Assembly: GCA_018823835.1 (NCBI GenBank)
Contig: JAHJHT010000010.1
Span: 132,245 to 196,244 of the forward strand
Source of the DNA: Alphaproteobacteria bacterium
Lineage (GTDB): Bacteria; Pseudomonadota; Alphaproteobacteria; Rhizobiales; Rhizobiaceae
Reading direction: 5' to 3'
DNA length: 64,000 nt
Shown here: positions 6,990-15,298 of the stretch, piece after piece
Position numbering within the stretch: the first letter of the stretch is position 1
Layout: each line of letters starts with the position of its first letter
Notes under the pieces: model-generated
What the model was told of the DNA's origin: nothing
The model's database searches: none
What the model saw: the letters and a program-made list of their open reading frames with translations, nothing else
Position numbers and translations under genes: made by a program

Positions 6990-9815
6990 TCACTGCCCGA
7001 GCCGTTCGAGCAGCACCGGCACGTGCACCTGGTCCGACTTGTAGTTGCCGGTCAGCATGTACATCATGATGTTGACGCCGGCACGCAGCGCGTAGATTCG
7101 CTGCATCGGGTCGGACGGCACTGTCGGCAACAGCGGGTCGCCGTTCTCGTCGATCGCCCAGGCCCCGGCCAGGTCGTTGGCGGTGATCATGATCGGTGAG
7201 ACTCCGTCGCCGGTCCGCACCGGGCGGTTGTCGTCATTGCTGGCTTCCAGCGACGCCTCGACCCAGAGCGGGCTGCCGTTGAAGCGCCCGGGAAACTCCG
7301 GAAGGATGAAGAACGCCTTGGTGAGCACGTGATCTTCTGGCACTGGCTCGAGCGGCGGAACGTTGAGGCTGCCAAGGATATCGCGCAGCCGCTCGGTGGC
7401 AGGGCTTGCAGAGCCCGCCGAAATTCCGGTCGAGAACTGGTCGCGCGTGTCGAACAGCACCGTGCCGCCGGACTGCATGTAGGCGTCGACCCGCGCGATC
7501 GCCGCTTCGCTCGGCATCGCGGCCCTGGCATCGATCGGCCAGTAGATCAGCGGATAGAAGGATAGTTCGTCGGTGGCGATGTCGACGCCGGCAGGCAGGC
7601 CGGGCTCCAGCGCGGTCTTCTCGATCATGAAGCGCGACAGGCCGGCAATGCCGGCGCGGGTGACCGCATCGACACCTGGATCGCCCGTCAGTACATAGGC
7701 GATGCGGGTGGTCGAGATGGCCTCGACCGCTTCGGCGTCGCCGGGTTTGGCGTCCTGCGCACGGGCATGGTCGGGGAAGAACGCGAGGCCCAGCGCCAGG
7801 AGCAGCGCTGCGGCCGGCGCCCCTGCCGAACGCATGGGGCGGCGCGGGCGTCGCGAGAAGATACCGCCCATCCAGAACACGGCGAGCGTGTCGAGCAGCA
7901 TCAGCAGGAGCGCGATTGCCACCAGCGGTCCCTTCAGGTCACGCGAATCATCCAGAGCATAGCGCAGTTCGGTAAGCGGCGCCGAAACCGCCGGCCTCAC
8001 CAGCGGTTCCAAGGTCGCGTCGGTGGCCAGCAGGTTGTGCGCCACGACGCCCTCTTCCGTGCCGTAGAGACCGGGCGGGTTTTCCAGCGTCACCGGAGCG
8101 GACGCGGCATTGACCTGCAGCGGCCTTGTATCGGGCGACGGCGGTGTCAGCGTGCCGTTTGCGGCGATCATGCGGTAGGGCGCCAGCGACGCGGCTTGCC
8201 CGTCGGCACTGTTGGCCACCGCGCCCTGGTTGCGCGACAGTTGCACGATGCGACGCAGCATCTCGACGAAGCTGCCCGAGATCGGCAGGTTCGACCAGGT
8301 CGCCTCGGGCGTGACGTGGAACAGCACCAGCGTTCCCTTGTCGCGCTTGGCGCCGGTGACCAGCGGCGTTCCGTCGCCGAGGCTTGCCCAGGTGCGTTCG
8401 ACGATGTCCGACGTCGGCTCGGCCAGCACCTGGCGCGAAACCGTGACCTCGGCTGGAGGTGGCAGGTCACCGAATGGCCCGGTGGCCGGGAAGTCTGTCA
8501 CTGGCTGAGGTGTCGTCCAGGAAAGCGCGCCGCCCATGGAGCGTTCGCCGATCCGCAGCCGGACCGGCAGCAGCTCGTCGTCATTGCCTGCGGCCGCGAG
8601 CTTCGAGCCGGCAAAGCGCACCAGCGTGCCGCCATTGTCGACCCAGTCGATCAGTTGCGCGCGCGCCGCGTCAGGGATCGTCCCCACATCGGCCAGCACG
8701 ATCATCGCCGGCTTCTGCTCCAGCAACGCCGGAATGGCCTCGGCCAAATCCTGGCTCTCCGGTTCCACAAGATCGGCAAAGGGCTGCAGCGCCCGCCGGA
8801 TGTAATAAAGCGGCGACAGCAGCGGCTGTGCCTGATCGGCCTCGGACTGCGACAGCAGCCCGACCCGCCGCCGCTTAGCGTTCTCGTCGAGCACGCGGAC
8901 CGCAGCCGCCTGGGCCTCGCCGTCAATCGCTATATGGGAGAAGTCGTTGCGCAATTCGAAGGGCACGGCCATCTCGCCGCTGCCGACCGTGTCACCTGCG
9001 CCGAACGAGATCGTCGCATCGGCGATGCGGCGTCCCTTGTCGTCAAAGGCGCCGGCCGTCACCTGACGCGGCGCCGGATTGCCGGGCGCGCGCGTTGCCG
9101 ACAGCGTGAACCCCGACACTTCGTTTTCCGCGGACGTCAGCCCGACCATCCCGAGACTGTCCGGCACGGCCCAGAGCATGCTCGCCGGCTCCTCGTCGAG
9201 CAGCGTCGCAAAGGCTTCCCGGTCGCCCGGCGCCGCCAGCCCGTCGGCCAGCACTGCGATGGAGGCGCCCGGCAGGGCGTGCAGCTCGCCGGCAACCCGC
9301 GCAAAGACGGCCGGCCTGTCGACTGGCACCGGGCGCGGCTCGGCGACATTCAGCTTGTCGAGTGCCGCAGCAGCGTCAAACGGCCCGATATCGGCATTGG
9401 GCTTTTCGGCTGTAAAGGCGAGGACCACCGGCACGCCATTGGAATTGGCATCGGCGATCAACCGTTTCGCGGTGGCGACCCGGCGATCCCAGTCGGGGGC
9501 GCTGGCCCAGCCATTGTCGACGACCAGCGCCAGCGCCTCGCCGCCGGTCGGCAGCTTCTCACGCGGGTTCCAGATCGGCTCGGCCAAGGCCGTCACGATG
9601 AGGGCGGCCATCAGCAGCCTGAGCAGTGTCAGCCACCATGGGCTCTGGTGCGGCGTCTCTTCCTTCTTCAATACCCGGGCAAGGATTCGGAGCGGCGGGA
9701 AAACTTCCGTCTGCGGCTTCGGCGGCGTCAGGCGCAGAAGCCACCAGATCACCGGCAAGGCAAGCAGGCCCCAAAGGATCGCCGGAAAGCCGAAACTGAG
9801 CGGGAGCCAGCTCAT
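6990..9815 (-). CDS. BatA N-terminal / DUF4159 C-terminal membrane protein
   Basis: 941 residues. The N-terminus (MSWLPLSFGFPAILWGLLALPVIWWLLRL...) is the BatA-type two-helix domain found beside DUF58 and MoxR genes. The first soluble part resembles a vWA domain but its MIDAS is degenerate (VVDNGWAS instead of DxSxS). Internal membrane segments around residues 635-655 and 670-690 precede a C-terminal DUF4159 domain starting near residue 705 (STTRIAYVLTGDPGVDAVTRAGIAGL, GGTVLFDTRDQF). Its ATG overlaps the TGA of the DUF58 gene (9812-9815). The pairing with a second, MIDAS-intact vWA protein downstream suggests that both are parts of one membrane assembly. Confidence 0.82.
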   Translation of the reverse strand: MSWLPLSFGFPAILWGLLALPVIWWLLRLTPPKPQTEVFPPLRILARVLKKEETPHQSPWWLTLLRLLMAALIVTALAEPIWNPREKLPTGGEALALVVDNGWASAPDWDRRVATAKRLIADANSNGVPVVLAFTAEKPNADIGPFDAAAALDKLNVAEPRPVPVDRPAVFARVAGELHALPGASIAVLADGLAAPGDREAFATLLDEEPASMLWAVPDSLGMVGLTSAENEVSGFTLSATRAPGNPAPRQVTAGAFDDKGRRIADATISFGAGDTVGSGEMAVPFELRNDFSHIAIDGEAQAAAVRVLDENAKRRRVGLLSQSEADQAQPLLSPLYYIRRALQPFADLVEPESQDLAEAIPALLEQKPAMIVLADVGTIPDAARAQLIDWVDNGGTLVRFAGSKLAAAGNDDELLPVRLRIGERSMGGALSWTTPQPVTDFPATGPFGDLPPPAEVTVSRQVLAEPTSDIVERTWASLGDGTPLVTGAKRDKGTLVLFHVTPEATWSNLPISGSFVEMLRRIVQLSRNQGAVANSADGQAASLAPYRMIAANGTLTPPSPDTRPLQVNAASAPVTLENPPGLYGTEEGVVAHNLLATDATLEPLVRPAVSAPLTELRYALDDSRDLKGPLVAIALLLMLLDTLAVFWMGGIFSRRPRRPMRSAGAPAAALLLALGLAFFPDHARAQDAKPGDAEAVEAISTTRIAYVLTGDPGVDAVTRAGIAGLSRFMIEKTALEPGLPAGVDIATDELSFYPLIYWPIDARAAMPSEAAIARVDAYMQSGGTVLFDTRDQFSTGISAGSASPATERLRDILGSLNVPPLEPVPEDHVLTKAFFILPEFPGRFNGSPLWVEASLEASNDDNRPVRTGDGVSPIMITANDLAGAWAIDENGDPLLPTVPSDPMQRIYALRAGVNIMMYMLTGNYKSDQVHVPVLLERLGQ

Positions 9816-10729
9816 GCCGCGTTACCGGAGGCAAAGCCGCTTTCGGCGGACATGGCCATGTGCACCCGCACCAGCGCATCCGAGGCCAGCCGGTCCGTAT
9901 GGTTGACCGTGTAGCTCCATCCGAGGCGCTTGCACCAGCGCACCAGTTCTTGCCGGCGCGCCGCATAGGCCAGACGGTAATCCTCGCGCACGGTCTCGGC
10001 GCGCCCGGCGGTAAGCTTCTGGCCGGTTTCGGGGTCGGAAAACTCGGTGCGGCCGGCATAGGGAAAGGCTTCCTCGGCCGGGTCGGCAACTTCGATGAGA
10101 TGCGCACGCACGCCGTGCCGGGCCAGCACGTCGAGCCAGGCCATGGTTTCCTCGGGCGGATCGATAAAATCACAGGCGATGATGATGTCGGAAAAGCGGC
10201 GGATGCCGGAAAGCTCGGGCTTGGCGGGCAACTCGATGGCGTGGCTGAGATGCGAGGCCAGCCGCTCGGCGCCGTTGCGGGCGGTGAACGGATCGGTCAG
10301 TCCCGGCCAGGCGATGCGCTCGCCGCTGCGCGACAGGAGTTCGGCCAGAGCGAGGATCAGCACAAGCGCCCGCGATTCCTTGGAAACCGTCGCGCTAGAT
10401 GACTTGTAGAGCATCGAGGGCGAAGGATCGGCCCACAGCCACACCGTGTGCGCTGCCTCCCATTCGCGATCGCGCACATAGGTGTGGTCGTCGCGGGCCG
10501 AGCGCCGCCAGTCAATGCGCGACATGGCCTCGCCCTCCACATAGGGCCGGAACTGCCAGAAATTCTCGCCGATGCCGCGCTTGCGGCGGCCGTGCCATCC
10601 GCCGATCACCGTGTTGACTATGCGCCTTGCCTCGACCAGCAGGTCGGGCACCAGCGAGGCGCGGACACGGCCACGGGCAAGCGCGTCGCGTGTCGAAACC
10701 GGGGCGGAGGCTTCGCCGATGCGGGCCAT
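9812..10729 (-). CDS. DUF58 domain protein
   Basis: 305 residues, soluble. The DUF58 signature is clear: RIDWRRSARDDHTYVRDREWE followed by a vWA-like strand with DPSPSM. DUF58 proteins are almost always encoded beside MoxR ATPases and are thought to act with them on partner-protein maturation. The start at 10729 has GAGGAT about 8 nt upstream. It begins 31 bp after the moxR stop and overlaps the next gene by 4 nt, so it is translationally coupled. Confidence 0.88.
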   Translation of the reverse strand: MARIGEASAPVSTRDALARGRVRASLVPDLLVEARRIVNTVIGGWHGRRKRGIGENFWQFRPYVEGEAMSRIDWRRSARDDHTYVRDREWEAAHTVWLWADPSPSMLYKSSSATVSKESRALVLILALAELLSRSGERIAWPGLTDPFTARNGAERLASHLSHAIELPAKPELSGIRRFSDIIIACDFIDPPEETMAWLDVLARHGVRAHLIEVADPAEEAFPYAGRTEFSDPETGQKLTAGRAETVREDYRLAYAARRQELVRWCKRLGWSYTVNHTDRLASDALVRVHMAMSAESGFASGNAA

Positions 10730-10760
10730 CAGGAGATCCTCGCCGCGGATGTCTCCATCG

Positions 10761-11768
10761 TCAGCCCTGCGCCTTGACGAGCCCGGCGATGACGTCGCGT
10801 ACCGTCATGCCCTCGGCGCGGGCGGCAAAGGTCAGCGCCATGCGGTGCTGCAGCACGGGCTCGGCAAGTGCATGAATGTCGTCGATCGAAGGCGCGAGCC
10901 GCCCGTCGTAGAGTGCTCGCGCACGCGCGCAGAGCGTCAGCGCCTGGCTGGCGCGCGGCCCGGGGCCCCACGCGATATGCTTGTCGGCATCGACGTTGCC
11001 CTGCCCCGGCCGTGCCGAGCGCACGAGCTTCAGGATCGCGTCGACCACGCTCTCGGGCACCGGCATGCGCCGGATCAGGGCCTGGATCTCCTTAAGCCGC
11101 TCAGGGTTGAGCACGTTCTGGGCCTTGGCGTCCTCGACACCGGTGGTCTCAAGCAGGATGCGCCGCTCGGCCTCGATCTCGGGATAGAGAATGTCGATCT
11201 GCATCAGGAAGCGGTCGAGCTGCGCCTCGGGCAGTGGGTAGGTACCCTCCTGCTCCAGCGGGTTCTGCGTTGCCAGCACGTGGAAGGGCGACGGCAGGTC
11301 GTGCCGCGCGCCGGCTACTGTGACATGGTACTCCTGCATCGACTGCAGCAGGGCCGACTGGGTGCGCGGGCTGGCCCGGTTGATTTCGTCGGCCATCAGC
11401 AGCTGTGCGAAGATCGGTCCCGGAATGAAACGGAAAGAGCGCTTGCCGCCCTCGTTCTGTTCGAGCACTTCGGAGCCTAGAATGTCGGACGGCATCAGGT
11501 CGGGCGTGAACTGGATGCGGTTGGAGTCGAGCCCGAGCACCACGCCCAGAGTTTCGACCAGCTTTGTCTTGGCGAGACCCGGTACGCCGACCAGCAGTGC
11601 ATGACCGCCCGCAAGCAGGGCCACAAGCGTGCGCTCGACGACGCTCTCCTGACCGAAAATGACGCGCCCGACGCCGTCCCTGATACGCGAAATATCGGCG
11701 AGCGCCTTTTCGGCCTCGGCGATCATTTCCTTCTCGCTGATCGGAGCCTGCTTGACCATTATGCTCAT
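10761..11768 (-). CDS. MoxR-family AAA+ ATPase
   Basis: 335 residues. Walker A G61-V-P-G-L-A-K-T-K69 and Walker B LLMADE (D127, E128) are intact, followed by the MoxR-specific stretch NRASPRTQSALLQSMQE and the sensor-region ATQNPLEQEGTYPLPEAQLDRF. The C-terminal lid domain ends in a helical region. First gene of the four-gene minus-strand operon reaching to 4913; it probably supplies the ATP-driven remodelling activity for the DUF58/vWA partners. The divergent DUF1285 gene starts 142 bp away. Confidence 0.92.
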   Translation of the reverse strand: MSIMVKQAPISEKEMIAEAEKALADISRIRDGVGRVIFGQESVVERTLVALLAGGHALLVGVPGLAKTKLVETLGVVLGLDSNRIQFTPDLMPSDILGSEVLEQNEGGKRSFRFIPGPIFAQLLMADEINRASPRTQSALLQSMQEYHVTVAGARHDLPSPFHVLATQNPLEQEGTYPLPEAQLDRFLMQIDILYPEIEAERRILLETTGVEDAKAQNVLNPERLKEIQALIRRMPVPESVVDAILKLVRSARPGQGNVDADKHIAWGPGPRASQALTLCARARALYDGRLAPSIDDIHALAEPVLQHRMALTFAARAEGMTVRDVIAGLVKAQG

Positions 11769-11909
11769 GCCGTATCGATCCTCGATTTGTCTGGAACGCC
11801 GGCCGGCAAGTTTCCAGTGCCGCGATTCGCGCCTTGGCCTGGCGCTCGACTTGAACTTAATTCACTGCCTCCGGCTGACAAGCGGAATAACAGTGACTAT
11901 TTCGTGACC

Positions 11910-12539
11910 ATGACTGATGACAACCAACCGACTGAAACGGGACTTGCAGAGGCTGGCGACACCGCCGGTCTCTCGGCGCTGATTGGCCGCGCGACGCGCG
12001 CCGGCAAGGGCCTGCCGCCGGTCGAGCGCTGGAATCCCCCGTTCTGCGGCGACCTCGACATGGAGATCAGGCCTGACGGCACCTGGTTCTACCTCGGCAC
12101 GCCGATAGGTCGCATGCCGCTGGTGCAACTCTTCTCGACCGTGCTCCGCAAGGACGATGACGGCAAGACCTACCTCGTAACGCCAGTGGAAAAGGTCGGC
12201 ATTCGCGTAATCGATGCACCTTTTCTGGCCGTGGAGATGAACGTTTCGGGCGCGGGCGACGCACAAATCATCACCTTCCGCACCAATGTCGGCGATGTGG
12301 TGGAGGTGGGGCCCGAGCATCCGCTGCGGTTCGTCGACGAACCGGATACCGGCGGGCTGAAGCCCTATGTGCTGGTGCGCGGGCGGCTGGAGGCGCTGGT
12401 TGCAAGACCGGTCATGTATGAACTCGTCGCGCATGGCGAGGAATTGGAGATCGACGGCAGGACCATGTTTGCCGTTCGGTCCGGAGGTGAGACCTACCCG
12501 ATCATGCCGGCCGAAACGCTGAAGCGGCTCAGCGCGTGA
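11910..12539 (+). CDS. DUF1285 domain protein
   Basis: 209 residues, conserved in alphaproteobacteria and of unknown function. The sequence fits the family: PVERWNPPFCGDLDMEIRPDGTWFYLGTPIGRMPLVQLFSTVLRKDDDGKTYLVTPVEK near the N-terminal third. ATG 11910 is chosen as the first ATG consistent with the family N-terminus; earlier in-frame codons lie in the moxR promoter. Its TGA overlaps the GTG of the CoA Nudix gene, which in turn overlaps the CCA transferase gene, so the three form one translationally coupled operon. Confidence 0.85.
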   Translation: MTDDNQPTETGLAEAGDTAGLSALIGRATRAGKGLPPVERWNPPFCGDLDMEIRPDGTWFYLGTPIGRMPLVQLFSTVLRKDDDGKTYLVTPVEKVGIRVIDAPFLAVEMNVSGAGDAQIITFRTNVGDVVEVGPEHPLRFVDEPDTGGLKPYVLVRGRLEALVARPVMYELVAHGEELEIDGRTMFAVRSGGETYPIMPAETLKRLSA

Positions 12540-13171
12540 AGGACGATGCCACCCTGCCGTTTTCGGCGCAGGACTTTCGCCTTCGCGCCGCCCGCGAACG
12601 CGCACCGCTCGATGGCGATGATTCCTACGGCGACCACCGCTTCAACCCGCAGCATCCCAGGCTGGCATTGCAGCGCGAATTGCGCGACGCGGCGGTTCTG
12701 ATCCCGGTCGTCGATCGTGGCAAGGATGCCACCGTCATCCTGACCAAGCGGGCAGAGAGGCTTAAGAACCACTCCGGCCAGGTCGCCTTTCCGGGGGGCA
12801 CGATAGACCCGACCGACATTTCGCCCGAAGCAGCCGCCCTGCGCGAAACCGAGGAGGAGATCGGCCTCGATGGCAGACATATCGAGGTCATCGGCCGCCT
12901 GCCGGACTACGTCGCCGGCAGCGGCTATCGCATCGTGCCCGTGCTCGGCATCGTCGAGCCGCGATTCGACCTGTCGATCAATGCCGACGAGGTTGATGCC
13001 GCCTTCGAAGTGCCGCTGAGTTTTCTCATGGATCCGGTCAACCACCGCCAGGACAGCCGTATGTGGAATGATCGCGAGTGGTTCTTCTACGACATGCCCT
13101 ATGGTGGCCAACGCATCTGGGGCGTGACGGCGGGCATCATCCGAACGCTTTACGAAAGGCTTTATCTGTGA
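12536..13171 (+). CDS. CoA pyrophosphatase-type Nudix hydrolase
   Basis: 211 residues. The protein has both diagnostic elements of CoA pyrophosphatases: the upstream motif LTKRAERLKNHSGQVAFPGG (residues 69-88) and the Nudix box that continues to RETEEEIGLD (about 103-112). Expected reaction: hydrolysis of CoA or oxidised CoA to 3',5'-ADP and 4'-phosphopantetheine. The GTG start at 12536 overlaps the DUF1285 stop (GTGA), and its own TGA overlaps the GTG of the cca gene. This DUF1285-Nudix-cca order is common in Rhizobiales. Confidence 0.88.
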   Translation: MKDDATLPFSAQDFRLRAARERAPLDGDDSYGDHRFNPQHPRLALQRELRDAAVLIPVVDRGKDATVILTKRAERLKNHSGQVAFPGGTIDPTDISPEAAALRETEEEIGLDGRHIEVIGRLPDYVAGSGYRIVPVLGIVEPRFDLSINADEVDAAFEVPLSFLMDPVNHRQDSRMWNDREWFFYDMPYGGQRIWGVTAGIIRTLYERLYL

Positions 13172-14454
13172 CGGTCAGCATAGCGGGACGCGCCGAATGG
13201 CTTGGGGACGACCGGCTGCAGCGCCTGCTTGCTGCGCTCGGGGCCGATGGCGACGAGGCCATGGTGGCTGGCGGCGCGGTGCGCAACGCGTTGCTTGGAC
13301 AGGAAGTCGCCGACATCGACATCGCCACCACCACGCCGCCGGCCGAGACGATAAGCCGGGCCGAAGCCGCGGGCTTTCGCGCCATCCCAACCGGGATCGA
13401 GCATGGCACCATCACCGTGGTCGCCGACAGCCGCCCCTTCGAGGTGACGACCTTGCGCGCCGACGTCGCGACCGACGGCCGTCGCGCCAAGGTCCGCTTC
13501 GGCCGCGACTGGAAGGCAGACGCCGAGCGCCGCGACTTCACCATCAACGGCCTCTATGCCCGCGCGGACGGCACGGTGGTCGACCTCGTCGGCGGCCTGG
13601 CCGATCTCGAAAGCCGTACCCTGCGCTTCATCGGCGATCCGGAAGCCCGCATCCGCGAGGACTACCTGCGCATCCTCCGATTCTTTCGCTTTTTCGCCTG
13701 GTACGGCTCCGGTCGGCCCGATGCGGAAGGGCTCAAGGCCTGCGCCCGGCTCAAGGAAGGTCTCGACCAGCTGTCGGCGGAACGCGTCTGGGCCGAACTC
13801 AGGCGCCTGCTCTCGGCGCCCGACCCGTCGCGCGCACTGCTCTGGATGCGCCAGGCCGGCGTTCTGACACGGGTGCTGCCTGAAAGCGAGAAATGGGGCA
13901 TAGACGGCGTGCATCCGCTGGTTGCCGCCGAGGACGATCTGGGCTGGCGCCCCGATCCCCTGCTCCGGCTGGCGTCCATGGTGCCGCCCGATGCCGCGCG
14001 GATGGACGCGATGGCCAAGCGCCTCAGGCTGTCGAACGCCGACGCCGAGCGCCTCAGGTTGTGGGCTTCGGCCCGGCAACCGGATCCGAAAGCCACTGAG
14101 GCAAGTCTCGCTGTCGAGCTCTATGCCGGCGACACGCAGGCGGCCGTCGACAGGCTTCGCCTTGCGCTCTCATCGGCGCGCAACCGTGCGCTCGAAAGCA
14201 ATGACGCCATGATGGAGGCGGGCGGCTATTCCCGACTGCTGAAATTTGCCGAAGGCTGGCACCGGCCGGAATTCCCGCTGAGCGGGCGTGACCTGCTTGC
14301 GCTCGGCGCCACCCCGGGCCCAGAGGTCGGCGGAATGCTGAAAACCTTGGAAGATCGATGGGTCGAAAGCGGATTTGCGCTGGACCGTGACGCGCTTCTC
14401 CAGCGCGCCACGGATATTATAAAGGACAAGGGTCGCGCGGGAAAACCCGCCTAG
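13168..14454 (+). CDS. cca: CCA tRNA nucleotidyltransferase / poly(A) polymerase family
   Basis: 428 residues from GTG 13168, which overlaps the Nudix stop. Class II nucleotidyltransferase head: GGAVRNALLG (35-44) and the catalytic DxD in EVADIDIAT (D49, D51), followed by RRDFTINGLYA and the DLVGGLADLESRTLRFIGDPEARIREDYLRILRFFRF neck region. It repairs or adds the 3' CCA of tRNAs; the two metal-binding Asp are intact. Close relatives include poly(A) polymerase, but the RRDFTIN and DxxLRILR context fits the alphaproteobacterial CCA enzyme. The last 4 nt overlap the convergent DUF1059 gene. Confidence 0.9.
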   Translation: MTVSIAGRAEWLGDDRLQRLLAALGADGDEAMVAGGAVRNALLGQEVADIDIATTTPPAETISRAEAAGFRAIPTGIEHGTITVVADSRPFEVTTLRADVATDGRRAKVRFGRDWKADAERRDFTINGLYARADGTVVDLVGGLADLESRTLRFIGDPEARIREDYLRILRFFRFFAWYGSGRPDAEGLKACARLKEGLDQLSAERVWAELRRLLSAPDPSRALLWMRQAGVLTRVLPESEKWGIDGVHPLVAAEDDLGWRPDPLLRLASMVPPDAARMDAMAKRLRLSNADAERLRLWASARQPDPKATEASLAVELYAGDTQAAVDRLRLALSSARNRALESNDAMMEAGGYSRLLKFAEGWHRPEFPLSGRDLLALGATPGPEVGGMLKTLEDRWVESGFALDRDALLQRATDIIKDKGRAGKPA

Positions 14455-14636
14455 GCGGCGTCGCGGACCTTTTCGATGCGCGAACGGATCGCCTCGATCA
14501 TCGTCTCGCGGATCACCGTTTCGCCATGCGTGACCCGCATGTGCTCCGCGGCGCGGCGCATGATCTCTGCTTCTTCCTCGTGGCGTGTGTGCCAGTCACA
14601 ACCCGGGACGAGCGACCCGCATTGAAATTCTTTCAT
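14451..14636 (-). CDS. DUF1059 domain protein
   Basis: 61 residues. Typical small DUF1059 protein: MKEFQCGSLVPGCDWHTRHEEE with two Cys in the first 13 residues, then a helix with AEHMRVTHG and a C-terminal basic helix. AAAGGAGAT precedes the ATG, an excellent ribosome-binding site. The Cys/His spacing (C6, C13, H16, H32, H37) would allow metal binding but this is unproven. Function unknown. Confidence 0.85.
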   Translation of the reverse strand: MKEFQCGSLVPGCDWHTRHEEEAEIMRRAAEHMRVTHGETVIRETMIEAIRSRIEKVRDAA

Positions 14637-14708
14637 CGGATATCTCCTTTCCTGGTTCGTCGGAGGGGAAGCTTAGCACAGAATCTGGCAAAAGCGTGCA
14701 ATCGATGC

Positions 14709-14740
14709 CGAAAAGCGAAGCGCGTCCGCTCCGCTTTTCG
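14709..14740 (-). terminator. Possible terminator after the DUF1344 gene
   Basis: CGAAAAGCG (14709-14717) pairs with CGCTTTTCG (14732-14740), directly behind the DUF1344 stop. No long T-run follows, so termination is uncertain. Confidence 0.4.
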
Positions 14741-14748
14741 ATCCGCCG

Positions 14749-15009
14749 TCACTTGATGATGGTTACCGTGTCAGCCATCTTCTTGGTGCCGTTCATCTCC
14801 CAGTTGATCGACACTTTCTCGCCGGCCTTCAGGCCGGGATTCTTGAGCGTCTTGCGCAACTGGTAGGTGTCGCCGCCGGCGAGGGTCAGCGTCATCGCCT
14901 TCGAATCGAAGGCCTTGACCGTTCCGGTCGCATGCTGGACCGCGGCGAGGGACAGCGCTGAGGTTGCGAGAAGGGCAGCGACGGCTGCCGGGACAAGAAG
15001 CGTGCGCAT
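14749..15009 (-). CDS. DUF1344 domain protein, exported
   Basis: 86 residues with an N-terminal signal peptide (MRTLLVPAAVAALLATSALSLA) and a mature domain of about 64 residues (GTVKAFDSKAMTLTL, GDTYQLRKTL) ending in TVTIIK. The domain looks like a small OB/beta-barrel fold and is assigned to DUF1344, a family of periplasmic proteins of unknown role. AGGAGAG lies 7 nt before ATG 15009, which decides against an in-frame start at 15054. Apparently monocistronic. Confidence 0.85.
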   Translation of the reverse strand: MRTLLVPAAVAALLATSALSLAAVQHATGTVKAFDSKAMTLTLAGGDTYQLRKTLKNPGLKAGEKVSINWEMNGTKKMADTVTIIK

Positions 15010-15298
15010 GGGCAGGCTCTCCTGAAAGTGCGGTAGCGCCCGACTGGACGCCATACCGCGTCTGCTGTGGGCCGTCCGGTCGCGTCGTGTCGCGGTCAGG
15101 GGGATGATCCGCCGGCGCTTCCCGGCCCGGCATTAGAAATATACCTGTCGTGGCAATGGGATATTAGACGAAAAAGAAACTCTGCGCCGCCGCCACGGCC
15201 ACATTCGGCCGCCATTCCCGACCTTTGTGGCGCGATCGCGGCGGCCGGGATCGCGGCTTTCGGCCGCATATCGTTCCGGTCGCGTCGGAGGAGCTTCC

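Noticed and set aside
7767..9914. 715-codon plus-strand open frame
   Set aside because: Antisense to the BatA/DUF4159 gene with no recognisable domain; a shadow frame.
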